Of a DNA stretch of 64,000 nucleotides, positions 43,596 to 52,674 are shown one piece after another; position 1 is the stretch's first letter, and the number at the start of each line of letters is the position of its first letter. Below the pieces are notes generated by a model. That model ran no database searches. It was given only the letters and a program-made list of their open reading frames with translations, and was not told the DNA's origin. The position numbers were made by a program, and so were the translations under genes. Origin of the DNA: Sandaracinaceae bacterium (lineage in GTDB: Bacteria; Myxococcota_A; Polyangia; Polyangiales; Houyiibacteriaceae); assembly GCA_020633055.1 (NCBI GenBank), contig JACKEJ010000011.1, positions 1-64,000 of the forward strand, in the 5' to 3' direction.

Positions 43596-46500
43596 ATGAG
43601 CAAGCTACGTTTCGATGACCGAGTCGCGATTGTCACAGGCGCGGGCGCAGGCCTCGGCCGCTCCCACGCGCTGCTGCTGGGCAGCCTGGGCGCGAAGGTG
43701 GTGGTCAACGACCTGGGCGGCGCGGCCACCGGCGAAGGCAAGTCGTCGTCGGCGGCGGACAAGGTCGTGGACGAGATCCGCACGGCGGGCGGCCAAGCGG
43801 TGGCCAACTACGACTCGGTCGTGGACGGCGCGGCCATCGTGAAGACGGCCGTGGACGCGTTCGGGCGCGTGGACATCGTCATCAACAACGCCGGCATCCT
43901 GCGCGACGTGAGCTTCGCGAAGATGACCCAGGCGGACTGGGACATCGTGCTGGCCGTGCACCTGACGGGCTCGATGAGCGTCAGCCACGCAGCGTGGCCC
44001 ATCCTGCGCGAGCAGGGCTACGGGCGCATCGTGATGACCACCTCGGCGGCGGGCATCTACGGCAACTTCGGTCAGGCCAACTACAGCGCCGCCAAGCTGG
44101 GCCTGATGGGCCTCGCGAACACGCTGGCGGAAGAGGGGCGCAACAAGAAAGTCCACGTGAACACCATCGCGCCCATCGCTGCGTCGCGCCTGACGGAGAC
44201 GGTGCTGCCGGCCGAGATCCTGAAGTCCCTCAAGCCCGAAGCGGTGAGCCCGCTGGTGGCGTGGCTGTGCCACGAGGACTGCGAAGAGACCAAGGGCCTG
44301 TTCGAGGTGGGCGCGGGGTACGTGGCCAAGCTGCGCTGGGAGCGCACCGCAGGGACGCTGTTCCCCATCTCGCGCGCCTTCACGGTGGACGACGTGGCCG
44401 CGCGCTGGTCGAAGATCACCGACTTCGAGGACAGCGAGCACCCCACGACGATCAACGAGTCGATGGCGCCCGTGCTGCGCAACGTCACGCAGCCCAGCCT
44501 GGGCGGCAACGAGTTCATCGACCTGGACGTGGCCACCAAGACCACGGTCGAGCTCGAGTCCAGCTACGACGAGAACGACCTGGCGCTGTACGCGCTGGGC
44601 GTGGGCGCCGCGCGCGACGCGCTGGACAAGAGCGAGCTCAAGTTCGTGTACGAGCTGGGGAGCGAGTTCCAGGCGCTGCCCACGTTCGGCGTGATGCCGC
44701 AGATCAGCGCCATGCTGAAGGCCGCCAAGGAGGGCACGCTGACGCTGCCCGGCATGAGCTTCGGCTTCGACCGGCTGCTGCACGGCGAGCAGTACACCGA
44801 GCTGCGCGGCCCCATGCCCAAGAAGGCCAAGCTGAAGCACGTCTTCAAGTTCAAGGAGGCCTTCGACAAGGACCCCAACGCCGTCGTCACGTTCGCCATC
44901 TCCTCGCTGGACGAGGACGGCAACGAGGTGGCCTACAACGAGATGACCTCGTTCGTGAAGGGAGCCGGCGGCTGGGGCGGGCAGCGCGGGCCGAGCGCGG
45001 ACGTCAACGTGCCCCCCGCGCGTGAGCCGGACGCCGTCATCGAGGAGAAGACCGACGCGCAGAACGCGCTCCTGTTCCGCCTCTCGGGCGACTGGAACCC
45101 GCTGCACGCGGACCCGGACTTCGCCAAGGCCTTTGGCTACGAGCGCCCCATCCTGCACGGGCTGTGCACCTACGGATACGCCGGGCGCCACGTGATCAAG
45201 GCGTTCGCCAAGAACGACGGGCGCTTCATGAAGAGCATCAAGGTGCGCTTCGCGAAGAACGTGTTCCCCGGCGAGACCCTGGTGACGCGCATGTGGAAGG
45301 AGAGCGACACGCGCGTGGTGTTCGAGACACGCGTGAAGGAGCGCGACGAGGTGGTCATCAAGAACGCCGCGGTCGAGCTGTTCGCCGAGCTACCCAAGCC
45401 CGTGGCGAAGGCAGCGCCAGCCGCGGCCACGTCGGCGGCCTCGGGCGCCGGCGCACCTGCAGTCGAACAAGGCGTCACCCTGGCGGACATCTTCGCGGGG
45501 GTCGCCACGTACGTGGGGCAGAACCCGCAGCTGGCGAACCAGACCAAGACGTCGTTCCAGTTCCACTTCCACGCGCCGGACCAGAGCTACTTCATCGACC
45601 TGAAGAACGCGCCGGGCGCGGCGGGCGCGGGTGTGCTGGACGCACCCGACGTCACGCTCGAGATCGACACGGAGCACGGCGAGAAGCTCTTCGGCGGAGA
45701 CCTGGCGGCCGTCCAGAAGCTGTACTTCGGCGGCACGCTGAAGATCAGCGGCAACGTGATGGCGTCCAACAAGCTCGCGGCGCTGCAGGCCATGGATCAG
45801 AAGCTGGTGGAGGAGGCCCGCGCGCGTCGCGTGGCCGCTGGTGGTGGCGCGAGCGCCGCTTCGGGCGCGGTGTCCACGGGCAGCGCTGGTGGGGCGGGCG
45901 GGGAGTCGCAGGAGGTGACCGTGGGTGACCTCTTCAGCGCGGTGGCGGCCGAGATCGCGCAGAAGCCCGAGCTGGTGGACAAGGCCAAGACGGGCTTCCA
46001 GTTCCACTTCGAGAACCCGACGTGCAGCTTCTTCATCGACCTGAAGAGCGCGCCGGGCGGCGCGGGGCCCGGCGAGCTGAGCGGTCCCGACGTGACCATC
46101 GCGCTCGACACCAAGTACCTCCCCACCCTCTTCGGGGGCGACATGGCCGCGGTGCAGAAGCTCTTCTTCGGCGGTCAGCTGAAGATCAGCGGCAACGTGA
46201 TGGCGTCCAACAAGCTGTCGGTGCTGCAAGGCATGGACAAGCAGCGCGTGGAGGACGCCCGCAAGGCTCGGCTGGCGGGTGGCGGGGCGACGGCACCGGC
46301 CGCGACCAGCGCCAAGGCCGCAGCCCGCAAGGCCGAAGCGGCCGACGCCATCGCGGCCCTCGGCGCGCGGCTCACGACGCAGCCGGCGCGCACCGGCGTG
46401 GTGCAGCTACGCGTGAAGGACCCCGACGGTGCGTGGTCCATCGACCTCGGCGCCAACCCGCCGAGCGTGTCCGAGGGGAGCCGCGACGACGCGGCCGCGA

Positions 46501-46634
46501 CCATCACCGTGGGCGACGCGCAGCTGGGCGCGCTGGTCCGTGGCGAAGCCAACATGCAGGAGCTCTTCCAGAAGGGCGCCCTCACCATCGACGGGGACCT
46601 CATGCTCGCGCGGCAGCTCGAGCAGGCCAAGTAA
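43596..46634 (+). CDS. MFE-2-like fusion: dehydrogenase, hydratase 2 and three SCP2 domains
   Basis: 1012 residues. Residues 1-300 are a short-chain dehydrogenase (TGAGAGLG at 14-21, NNAG 97-100, catalytic Ser150/Tyr163/Lys167). Residues 310-600 are a double hot-dog hydratase 2 with SGDWNPLHADPDFA (Asp499, His504). Three SCP2 sterol-carrier domains follow at about 626-745, 772-890 and 912-1012; the first two share FQFHF, SYFIDLK/SFFIDLK and GGTLKISGNVMASNKL. This matches peroxisomal MFE-2/17beta-HSD4 architecture but with three lipid carriers, not one. It would hydrate and dehydrogenate bulky enoyl-CoAs, perhaps branched or sterol-derived. Confidence 0.92.
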   Translation: MSKLRFDDRVAIVTGAGAGLGRSHALLLGSLGAKVVVNDLGGAATGEGKSSSAADKVVDEIRTAGGQAVANYDSVVDGAAIVKTAVDAFGRVDIVINNAGILRDVSFAKMTQADWDIVLAVHLTGSMSVSHAAWPILREQGYGRIVMTTSAAGIYGNFGQANYSAAKLGLMGLANTLAEEGRNKKVHVNTIAPIAASRLTETVLPAEILKSLKPEAVSPLVAWLCHEDCEETKGLFEVGAGYVAKLRWERTAGTLFPISRAFTVDDVAARWSKITDFEDSEHPTTINESMAPVLRNVTQPSLGGNEFIDLDVATKTTVELESSYDENDLALYALGVGAARDALDKSELKFVYELGSEFQALPTFGVMPQISAMLKAAKEGTLTLPGMSFGFDRLLHGEQYTELRGPMPKKAKLKHVFKFKEAFDKDPNAVVTFAISSLDEDGNEVAYNEMTSFVKGAGGWGGQRGPSADVNVPPAREPDAVIEEKTDAQNALLFRLSGDWNPLHADPDFAKAFGYERPILHGLCTYGYAGRHVIKAFAKNDGRFMKSIKVRFAKNVFPGETLVTRMWKESDTRVVFETRVKERDEVVIKNAAVELFAELPKPVAKAAPAAATSAASGAGAPAVEQGVTLADIFAGVATYVGQNPQLANQTKTSFQFHFHAPDQSYFIDLKNAPGAAGAGVLDAPDVTLEIDTEHGEKLFGGDLAAVQKLYFGGTLKISGNVMASNKLAALQAMDQKLVEEARARRVAAGGGASAASGAVSTGSAGGAGGESQEVTVGDLFSAVAAEIAQKPELVDKAKTGFQFHFENPTCSFFIDLKSAPGGAGPGELSGPDVTIALDTKYLPTLFGGDMAAVQKLFFGGQLKISGNVMASNKLSVLQGMDKQRVEDARKARLAGGGATAPAATSAKAAARKAEAADAIAALGARLTTQPARTGVVQLRVKDPDGAWSIDLGANPPSVSEGSRDDAAATITVGDAQLGALVRGEANMQELFQKGALTIDGDLMLARQLEQAK

Positions 46635-46647
46635 CGGGAGCAAGCAC

Positions 46648-47829
46648 ATGAAGCGTCGCATCAACGTAATCGGTGTCGGGATGACGAAGTTCGCCAAGCC
46701 CGGCGCGAGCCCCGACTACCACGAGATGGCCAAGGAGGCGGGTGCGCTCGCCCTCGCGGATGCCGGCATCGCCTACACGGAGGTGGAGCAAGCCTACTGC
46801 GGCTACGTCTTCGGGGACTCCACCTGCGGGCAGCGCGCGGTCTACGAGCTGGGGCTCACCGGCGTCCCCGTCGTCAACGTCAACAACAACTGCTCCACGG
46901 GCTCGAGCGCGCTCTACCTCGCGCGTCAGGCCATCGAGGGCGGCCTGGCCGAGTGTGTGCTGGCGCTGGGCTTCGAGAAGATGGAGCGCGGCGCGCTGGG
47001 CAACAAGTTCAACGACCGCGAGAACCCGCTCGGGCTGCACGCCGAGGTCATGGTCAGCATGCAGGGCGTCACACAGGCCCCGCCGGCTGCGCAGATGTTC
47101 GGCGGCGCGGGGCGCGAGTACCGCTTCCAGCATGGCACCAAGCGCGAGACGTTCGGGCAGATCGCCGTAAAGGCGCGCCAGCACGCCAGCCGCAACCCCT
47201 ACGCGCTGTTCAACAACACGCTCACGCTCGAAGAGGTCATGGCCTCGCCCGACGTGTTCGACCCGCTCACGCGCTACCAATGCTGCCCACCCACCTGCGG
47301 CGCGGGCGCGGCCATCCTGTGCTCGGACGAGTTCGCCGCCAAGCACGGCATCACCAACGCCGTGTACATCGCGGCCCAGGCCATGACCACCGACTACGCC
47401 AGCAGCTTCGAGGAGCGCTCGATGGTCAAGATGGTGGGCTACGACATGACCAAGACGGCGGCGCAGAAGGTCTACGAAGCGGCAGGGGTCGGCCCGGAGG
47501 ACGTGGACGTGGTCGAGCTGCACGACTGCTTCACGGCCAACGAGCTGCTCACGTACGAGGGGCTCGGTCTGTGCCCCGAGGGCGGCGCGGAGCAGTTCAT
47601 CTGGGACGCGGACAACACCTACGGGGGCAAGGTGGTGACGAACCCCTCGGGGGGCCTCTTGTCCAAGGGGCACCCCCTGGGCGCCACGGGGCTCGCGCAG
47701 TGCACCGAGCTGGTGTGGCAGCTGCGTGGCCAGGCGGAGCAGCGCCAGGTGGAGGGTGCGCGTGTGGCGCTCCAGCACAACCTGGGGCTGGGTGGCGCGT
47801 GCGTGGTGACCATGTACCGCCGCGACTGA
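46648..47829 (+). CDS. SCP2-type thiolase
   Basis: 393 residues from ATG 46648 with GGGAG upstream, 13 bases after the fusion gene. Thiolase features: catalytic Cys82 in VNNNCSTGSSALYLA, VVELHDCFTANELL, and SKGHPLGATGLAQ with the active-site His. The C-terminus NLGLGGACVVTMY fits the SCP-x/lipid-transfer thiolase subgroup. It cleaves 3-ketoacyl-CoA to acetyl- or propionyl-CoA plus a shortened chain, completing the cycle with the two genes before it. Confidence 0.93.
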   Translation: MKRRINVIGVGMTKFAKPGASPDYHEMAKEAGALALADAGIAYTEVEQAYCGYVFGDSTCGQRAVYELGLTGVPVVNVNNNCSTGSSALYLARQAIEGGLAECVLALGFEKMERGALGNKFNDRENPLGLHAEVMVSMQGVTQAPPAAQMFGGAGREYRFQHGTKRETFGQIAVKARQHASRNPYALFNNTLTLEEVMASPDVFDPLTRYQCCPPTCGAGAAILCSDEFAAKHGITNAVYIAAQAMTTDYASSFEERSMVKMVGYDMTKTAAQKVYEAAGVGPEDVDVVELHDCFTANELLTYEGLGLCPEGGAEQFIWDADNTYGGKVVTNPSGGLLSKGHPLGATGLAQCTELVWQLRGQAEQRQVEGARVALQHNLGLGGACVVTMYRRD

Positions 47830-47972
47830 CACGACGTGTCCGCTCGAGGAGGCGCCCGTGGATGTCGATTCAGCGACACAGGCGTTTCCAACGCGAAAAA
47901 TCCGTACCGAACCTCCCACGAGGTCCCCGCCCGAGGGGCGCTCCGGGGGCGCTCGCGTGCTAAGCGACGCAC

Positions 47973-49016
47973 ATGTCCGCGCGCTCCATCAGCCTTCGTT
48001 CGCTCCGCTCGCAAAAGTTGCCGGAGCTCATCGCCCGCCTGCTCGAGTCTCCACTGCCTGCGCGCGTCCAGCGCATCGGCGACCAGACGCTGAAGCGCGT
48101 GAGCCAGCGATACCCAGCGGTGGCGCGCTTGGTGAGCCGGGGCGAGAAGTCCCTGCGCGAAGGCACAGCCGCCGCGCTGCTGGAGCGCTTCGGGCTCTCA
48201 TGGCCGGGAGCGGCCAACACTGCTGAGGGGCCGCGGACGAACCCGGCCACTGCAGCTGCGGCGGCGTCCGGGCCCGTGCGGAACGATGTCACGCCGGATG
48301 TGCACACGCCGCCCGCACTGGACGAGTCAGCGGGAGCTCGAGCGTCGGGGACCGCAACTGTGGAGTCCGCGAGCACCGCCCAGGAGGAGCCACCGGCCAA
48401 GCGCGGTGAGCAGGCCGCGGCGAGCCTTCTGGCGCTCCGCAAAGGCCTCGCCGCGATCTCGTGGAGCGCACGCGCCGAGGCGATCCAACGCTTCGGCGAA
48501 GACGCTGGCGCGCCAGCCGTCCCTGCCCTGGTGGCCGCGTTGAGCGATGGCAGCGCCGAGGTGGCCGCATCCGCCGCGGACTGCCTGGGCGCGCTCGGCG
48601 AGGTCGCCGAAGGTGCCCTGAAGGGCGACATCGAGCAGTCCCTGCGGTTCGTCTTGGCCGACCCGGAGGGCTACTGGAGCCCAGTCACGCGCGCAGCCTC
48701 GGTCGCCGCGCTGATCCGCTGCATGGCGAGCGGCGGGGTCGACGACGACGAGACCCTGGGCCCCGTCGACGACGCGCTGCGTGACATCGACGCCGAGGTC
48801 AGCCTGGCGACCATCGCGGCCCTCGCGCTGCTGCCGCGTCGCATCTCGACGCCGCGTCTGCTCAAGCTGCTCCGCGACGACAGCGGCTTCTTCATCCGCC
48901 CCGTACGTCTCGCTGCGGCGCGCGTGCTGGCGAGCGTCGGCCTCGACGATGCCGAGCGCGAAGCATTGCTCAGCCGCGAGCACGACTCAGACGTCCGCAC
49001 GGCCCTCTCGGCCTGA
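47973..49016 (+). CDS. HEAT-like repeat protein
   Basis: 347 residues. A basic N-terminal helical region (1-80) is followed by an Ala/Thr/Pro-rich linker (80-145) and HEAT-type helical repeats to the end (for example PAVPALVAALSDGSAEVAAS, PRLLKLLRDDSGFFIRPVRL). Such repeats are protein-binding scaffolds; no catalytic motif is seen. It starts 143 bases after the thiolase and is probably a separate unit. A 6-base-stem hairpin (GCGGAG/CTCCGC, 49018-49035) directly follows the stop but has no T tract. Confidence 0.75.
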   Translation: MSARSISLRSLRSQKLPELIARLLESPLPARVQRIGDQTLKRVSQRYPAVARLVSRGEKSLREGTAAALLERFGLSWPGAANTAEGPRTNPATAAAAASGPVRNDVTPDVHTPPALDESAGARASGTATVESASTAQEEPPAKRGEQAAASLLALRKGLAAISWSARAEAIQRFGEDAGAPAVPALVAALSDGSAEVAASAADCLGALGEVAEGALKGDIEQSLRFVLADPEGYWSPVTRAASVAALIRCMASGGVDDDETLGPVDDALRDIDAEVSLATIAALALLPRRISTPRLLKLLRDDSGFFIRPVRLAAARVLASVGLDDAEREALLSREHDSDVRTALSA

Positions 49017-49297
49017 CGCGGAGCCTGGCCTCCGCAGACGCGCCCGCAGCCCCCTGGACATGTGCGGCGCCGACGCCGTGGCATCACGCTCCGCCCTCCG
49101 CACGACGGCTGTGCCCTTCGAGCTGACTGGCGCTCCCATGGCGAGCCTTGGTGGCGGCAGGACCGTTGTCGATAGGCGTGGCCGCAGCGGTGGGTGGGCG
49201 CTCGTTCACAGGCGCGGTGTCGCTCGGACGGGACTTCGCGAGCAGCCCTGTTGCGTCGTACTCCAAGCTCGAGCGCGTCTGCTTCTGCGATCTCCCG

Positions 49298-49313
49298 TGT
49301 GATGTAAATCACC
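49298..49313. promoter_or_regulatory. CRP/FNR-family-like binding site
   Basis: TGTGATGTAAATCACC matches the CRP pattern TGTGA-N6-TCACA at nine of ten fixed positions, with symmetric GTGAT/ATCAC arms. Confidence 0.5.
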
Positions 49314-49315
49314 AA

Positions 49316-49330
49316 TGACGCGATGCGTCA
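49316..49330. promoter_or_regulatory. Perfect palindrome, possible operator
   Basis: TGACGCGATGCGTCA: 6-base arms around a 3-base centre, immediately after the CRP-like site. Confidence 0.45.
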
Positions 49331-49403
49331 GAAAATCACCGAGCAGGTCATCGCCGGCAACCCCTTGTCTTTCATAGACATTTCACCGCACGTTCGATCA
49401 TTC

Positions 49404-49421
49404 TCGGAACACACGTTCCGA
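49404..49421. promoter_or_regulatory. Inverted repeat, possible operator
   Basis: TCGGAACACACGTTCCGA: perfect 7-base arms with a 4-base spacer, in an AT-richer stretch about 180 bases before the first gene of the operon. Confidence 0.45.
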
Positions 49422-49603
49422 ATATTCGCGGATCCCCCGCTTGTCCACGACGCGGTGTGAGTCCAGGTATGCGTGTGTACGACGCGGCGCGTCATTTTGG
49501 CGCCCACGTCCCCGCTACCACCCGCAGCTCCGGCCCCGTGCCGGTCCGGCCGGAGTCCACCTGGCCGACGAAGGCACGGCTGCGTCCACTCCTCGACTCC
49601 ACC

Positions 49604-51721
49604 ATGACAGCACCTGCCTATATCACCGCCGTCGGCGCCTACCTCCCCGGTGCGCCAGTCGACAACGACACGATGGAAGAGCGCCTGGGCCTCGTGGCTG
49701 GCGCGCCCAGCCGCTACCGCAAGCGCATCCTGCGCAACAACGGCATCGCGTCGCGACACTACGCCATCGACCCCGAGGGCCGCCAGACGCACCTCAACGA
49801 GGAGCTGGCCGCGCACGCCGTGCGCGATGCCCTCCGAGACCGCAGCTACGCGCTCGAGCGCGTGGGCATGCTCAGCCTCGGCACCACGATCCCGGACGTG
49901 CTCATGCCCGGCTTCGCGTCGATGGTGCACGGTCGTCTCGGCGGCGCCCCGCTCGAGACGCTGTCGTCCTCCGGCGTGTGCGCCTCGAGCCTGGCCGCGC
50001 TGCGGCACGCGGTGAACGCCGTGCGCCTCGGCGAGCACGCCGTGGCCGTCGCGGGCGGCAGCGAGCTCCCCTCGCCTGTGTTGCGTGGGGACCGCTTCGC
50101 CGAAGAGAGCCAGCTGGCGCCCGAGCGTGAAGACCCCGCGGGCTCCTACCAGTACTTCAACGCCGACTTCCTGCGCTGGATGCTCTCCGACGGTGCGGGC
50201 GCGGTGGTGGTGGAGGGCAAGCCGCGCCCGGACGGCCTGTCGCTGCGCGTCGACTGGCTGACGCTGCGCTCGTTCGCGAACGAGTACGCGACGTGCATGT
50301 ACATGGGACAGAACGACCCGTCGAACCCTCGCGTCGGCAGCACCTGGCTGAGCCAGAAGACGGCGACCGCGGCGGACCGCGAGGGCATGTTCTTGATCCG
50401 CCAGGACACCAAGCTGCTGGAGCAAGGCATCCTCGACATCGTCCCGCGCGAGTTCAAGCGCCTGGCCCTCGAGGGCCGCATCGACCCCGCGCACATCGAC
50501 TGGTTCATGCCGCACGTCAGCTCCTACTTCATGGTGGAGAAGCTGCGCGGCTGGCTGAAGGACAGCGGCCTGAACCCCGAGTCCGTGTGGACGAACCTGC
50601 GCACGAAGGGCAACACGGGCTCCGCCAGCATCTTCATCATGCTGGAGGAGGCGGTCCGCTCCGGGATGCTGAAGCGCGGTCAGCGCATCCTGATCATGGT
50701 GCCCGAGTCGGGTCGCATGACCGCCTGCTACGGCCACCTGACGGTGGTCGGCCCGGAGGACCTCGACGCCGACGGCAACGAAGCCTCGCTCGCGTCGGCG
50801 CGGACCACGGGCAGCGTGACGACCGCGGCCGCCGCGTGGCGTCCCCCGAGCACACCCATCGCCGCCCACGCCCAACCGCTGCCTGGCGCTTCCACGCAGT
50901 CCGTCCTCGCAACGCCCGCTCCCAAGTCACCCACAGCCCCGGAACCGAAGATGACCACCGTCGCCCCATACGCCTCTCGCCTCCCCCGCACCGAGCTCGA
51001 CCTGCAGAACGCGCTCGAGCGCTCGCCGCTCGGTCTGTCCTTCGCCAACCATCCGGGCGAGGTGCAGCGCTACCTCGCGACCGAGCTCGCCTTCGTGTGG
51101 CAGCAGTTCTGCGAGCGCCTCGCCCAGGTGCCCGTCGTGCGTGCGATCGAGAGCGGCGAGGTCACCGTCGAAGACTACCGGCAGCTGCTGCTCAACCTGC
51201 GCCAGCAGGTCATCGAGGGCGGTCGCTGGATCGCGCACATCGCGGCCTCCATGGGCCAGGAGCTGTTCCTGGTGCGCTCGACCATGATCCGCCACGCGGC
51301 GGAGGAGCACCGCGACTACCAGATGCTGGAGCGCAACTACGTCGCGGCCGGCGGCAAGCTCGAAGAGATCGTCAGCGCGCCAAAGAACGTGGGCTCCGAG
51401 GCCTTCTCCGCCTACATGTTCCACAACGCGCTGCAGCCCAACCCACTCAACATGTTCGGCGCGATGTTCATCATCGAGGGGCTGGGCCAGGCCAAGGCCG
51501 GTCGCTGGGCCGAGCAGATCAAGGAGCACACCGGGCTCGGCGACGACGCGGTGAGCTTCCTCGCCTACCACGGCGAGAACGACGACGACCACTACGAGAA
51601 GCTGCGCACCATCCTGAGCGCGCCGTTCATCACGGGGCCCGTCGCCGAGCGCATCGTCAAGACGGCCCGCACCGTCGGGCGCCTCTACTGCCTGCAGCTC
51701 GAAGAGCTCGGGAACGTCTGA
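49604..51721 (+). CDS. Ketoacyl synthase III fused to heme-oxygenase-like di-iron oxidase
   Basis: 705 residues from ATG 49604, chosen by where the synthase fold begins. Residues 1-385 are a FabH/OleA-like ketosynthase III with the full triad Cys126 (SSSGVCASSLAA), His304 (MPHVSSYF) and Asn337 (TKGNTGSAS). A Pro/Ala/Thr linker (400-450) leads to residues 455-705, a heme-oxygenase-like iron enzyme: IRHAAEEHRDYQ, IIEGLGQAKAG and AYHGENDDDHYEKL supply His/Glu/Asp ligands of the UndA/CADD-type group. The fusion suggests that a freshly condensed beta-keto chain is passed to an oxygen-activating site. The stop overlaps the next start (TGATG). Confidence 0.85.
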   Translation: MTAPAYITAVGAYLPGAPVDNDTMEERLGLVAGAPSRYRKRILRNNGIASRHYAIDPEGRQTHLNEELAAHAVRDALRDRSYALERVGMLSLGTTIPDVLMPGFASMVHGRLGGAPLETLSSSGVCASSLAALRHAVNAVRLGEHAVAVAGGSELPSPVLRGDRFAEESQLAPEREDPAGSYQYFNADFLRWMLSDGAGAVVVEGKPRPDGLSLRVDWLTLRSFANEYATCMYMGQNDPSNPRVGSTWLSQKTATAADREGMFLIRQDTKLLEQGILDIVPREFKRLALEGRIDPAHIDWFMPHVSSYFMVEKLRGWLKDSGLNPESVWTNLRTKGNTGSASIFIMLEEAVRSGMLKRGQRILIMVPESGRMTACYGHLTVVGPEDLDADGNEASLASARTTGSVTTAAAAWRPPSTPIAAHAQPLPGASTQSVLATPAPKSPTAPEPKMTTVAPYASRLPRTELDLQNALERSPLGLSFANHPGEVQRYLATELAFVWQQFCERLAQVPVVRAIESGEVTVEDYRQLLLNLRQQVIEGGRWIAHIAASMGQELFLVRSTMIRHAAEEHRDYQMLERNYVAAGGKLEEIVSAPKNVGSEAFSAYMFHNALQPNPLNMFGAMFIIEGLGQAKAGRWAEQIKEHTGLGDDAVSFLAYHGENDDDHYEKLRTILSAPFITGPVAERIVKTARTVGRLYCLQLEELGNV

Positions 51722-52674
51722 TGCCGAGTGGCGGCGCATCCTACCCGGGGCTGTCCCTGCCCGCGACCGACCTCGCACCCGTCGCGCGCAAGGCGCAGCC
51801 TCGTGACCGGGACAACCCGGGGCTCTTTCATGCCCTCTCCGTCGACCCCACCCTGCCGATGGACCCGGCGAGCGTGGCGTCTCAAGTGCGTGATGCCCAG
51901 CGCTGGACGCGCCGCTACCTCTTCCCCACGGTGAAGGTCCTGGTGCTGGTCGCGCTGCGGCTGGTGCTGATCGTCAAGCGCGTGCTGCCCGTGCAGCTGT
52001 CGTCACAGCGCCTGCTCAGCTGGGGCAGCGTCTTCTTCGGGCGCTGGTTCGCGTCGCCCGAGGCGGCCGAGTTCATCCTGCGCCACTTCGTGATCGAGAC
52101 GCAGATCGTGAACTTCATCGCGCGCAACGCGGGTCGCGGTGACGTCGCGGAGGTGGACCTGCTGCCCACGCGCCCCGAGCACCTCGGGCACTGGGACGGC
52201 ATGAACGCGACCATCCGCCACGACGTGAACGTCTTCAACTTGGTCATCGACTTGGGCGAGTCCGAGGTGGCGGACGTGCACGCGCGCGTCCCGCTCGCGC
52301 AGCTGGACTTCGGCATGCTCGCCATGCCTCCCATCGACACGCTGCCCGACGCGCGCCGCCTGCTGTCGCTGGACACGTACACGACGCTCTACGTCTCGTG
52401 CTTCTGGATCGCCTTCTGCGCCGACGAGCCCGTGCTGGAGCGGGCCATCAACAGCTTCCAGTTCGACGAGTCCCTGCTCACCACGCTCGCCAACCTGACG
52501 GGCGACGACACCTTCCGCAGCTGGACGCCGGTGAAGTTCCCCACCTGGCTCGGAAGCCCCACCTTCGACCCCGCGCGGGACCTGCACTGGCACATGCTCG
52601 TGCACGAGTACGCGTATCACCAGCTCCTCCGTCACCGAGCCGCGCAGGCGGCCCTGTCCGAGTCCCAGCCATGA
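51721..52674 (+). CDS. Unrecognised protein of the ketosynthase operon
   Basis: 317 residues; the ATG shares its A with the preceding TGA stop, and its own stop overlaps the transporter ATG. One hydrophobic segment occurs around residues 65-85 (VKVLVLVALRLVLIVKRVLP); the rest is soluble. Conserved-looking polar motifs are RHFVIETQIVNFIARNAG, TIRHDVNVFNLVIDLGE and HWHMLVHEYAYHQLLRHR. The His and Glu residues could bind metal, but no family was recognised. Tight coupling implies a role in the same pathway, possibly a membrane-anchored modifying enzyme. Confidence 0.7.
   Translation: MPSGGASYPGLSLPATDLAPVARKAQPRDRDNPGLFHALSVDPTLPMDPASVASQVRDAQRWTRRYLFPTVKVLVLVALRLVLIVKRVLPVQLSSQRLLSWGSVFFGRWFASPEAAEFILRHFVIETQIVNFIARNAGRGDVAEVDLLPTRPEHLGHWDGMNATIRHDVNVFNLVIDLGESEVADVHARVPLAQLDFGMLAMPPIDTLPDARRLLSLDTYTTLYVSCFWIAFCADEPVLERAINSFQFDESLLTTLANLTGDDTFRSWTPVKFPTWLGSPTFDPARDLHWHMLVHEYAYHQLLRHRAAQAALSESQP

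Larger units (their letters stand above)
49017..49603. other. 587-base intergenic region with palindromes
   Basis: No supported gene. The left half is GC-rich, with a weak 60-codon minus-strand frame that lacks a ribosome site. The right half (49295-49440) is AT-richer and holds three palindromes listed separately, so it is probably the control region of the operon starting at 49604. Confidence 0.6.

Noticed and set aside
49084..49266. A 60-codon minus-strand frame in the intergenic gap
   Set aside because: No ribosome site or recognisable motif; short frames of this length are frequent at this GC content.
49457..49603. Upstream extension of the ketosynthase fusion from a GTG at 49457 or ATG at 49469
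   Set aside because: The extra ~49 residues have no ketosynthase character, and the fold normally begins at the PAYITAVGAYLPG segment; kept as an unlikely alternative start.
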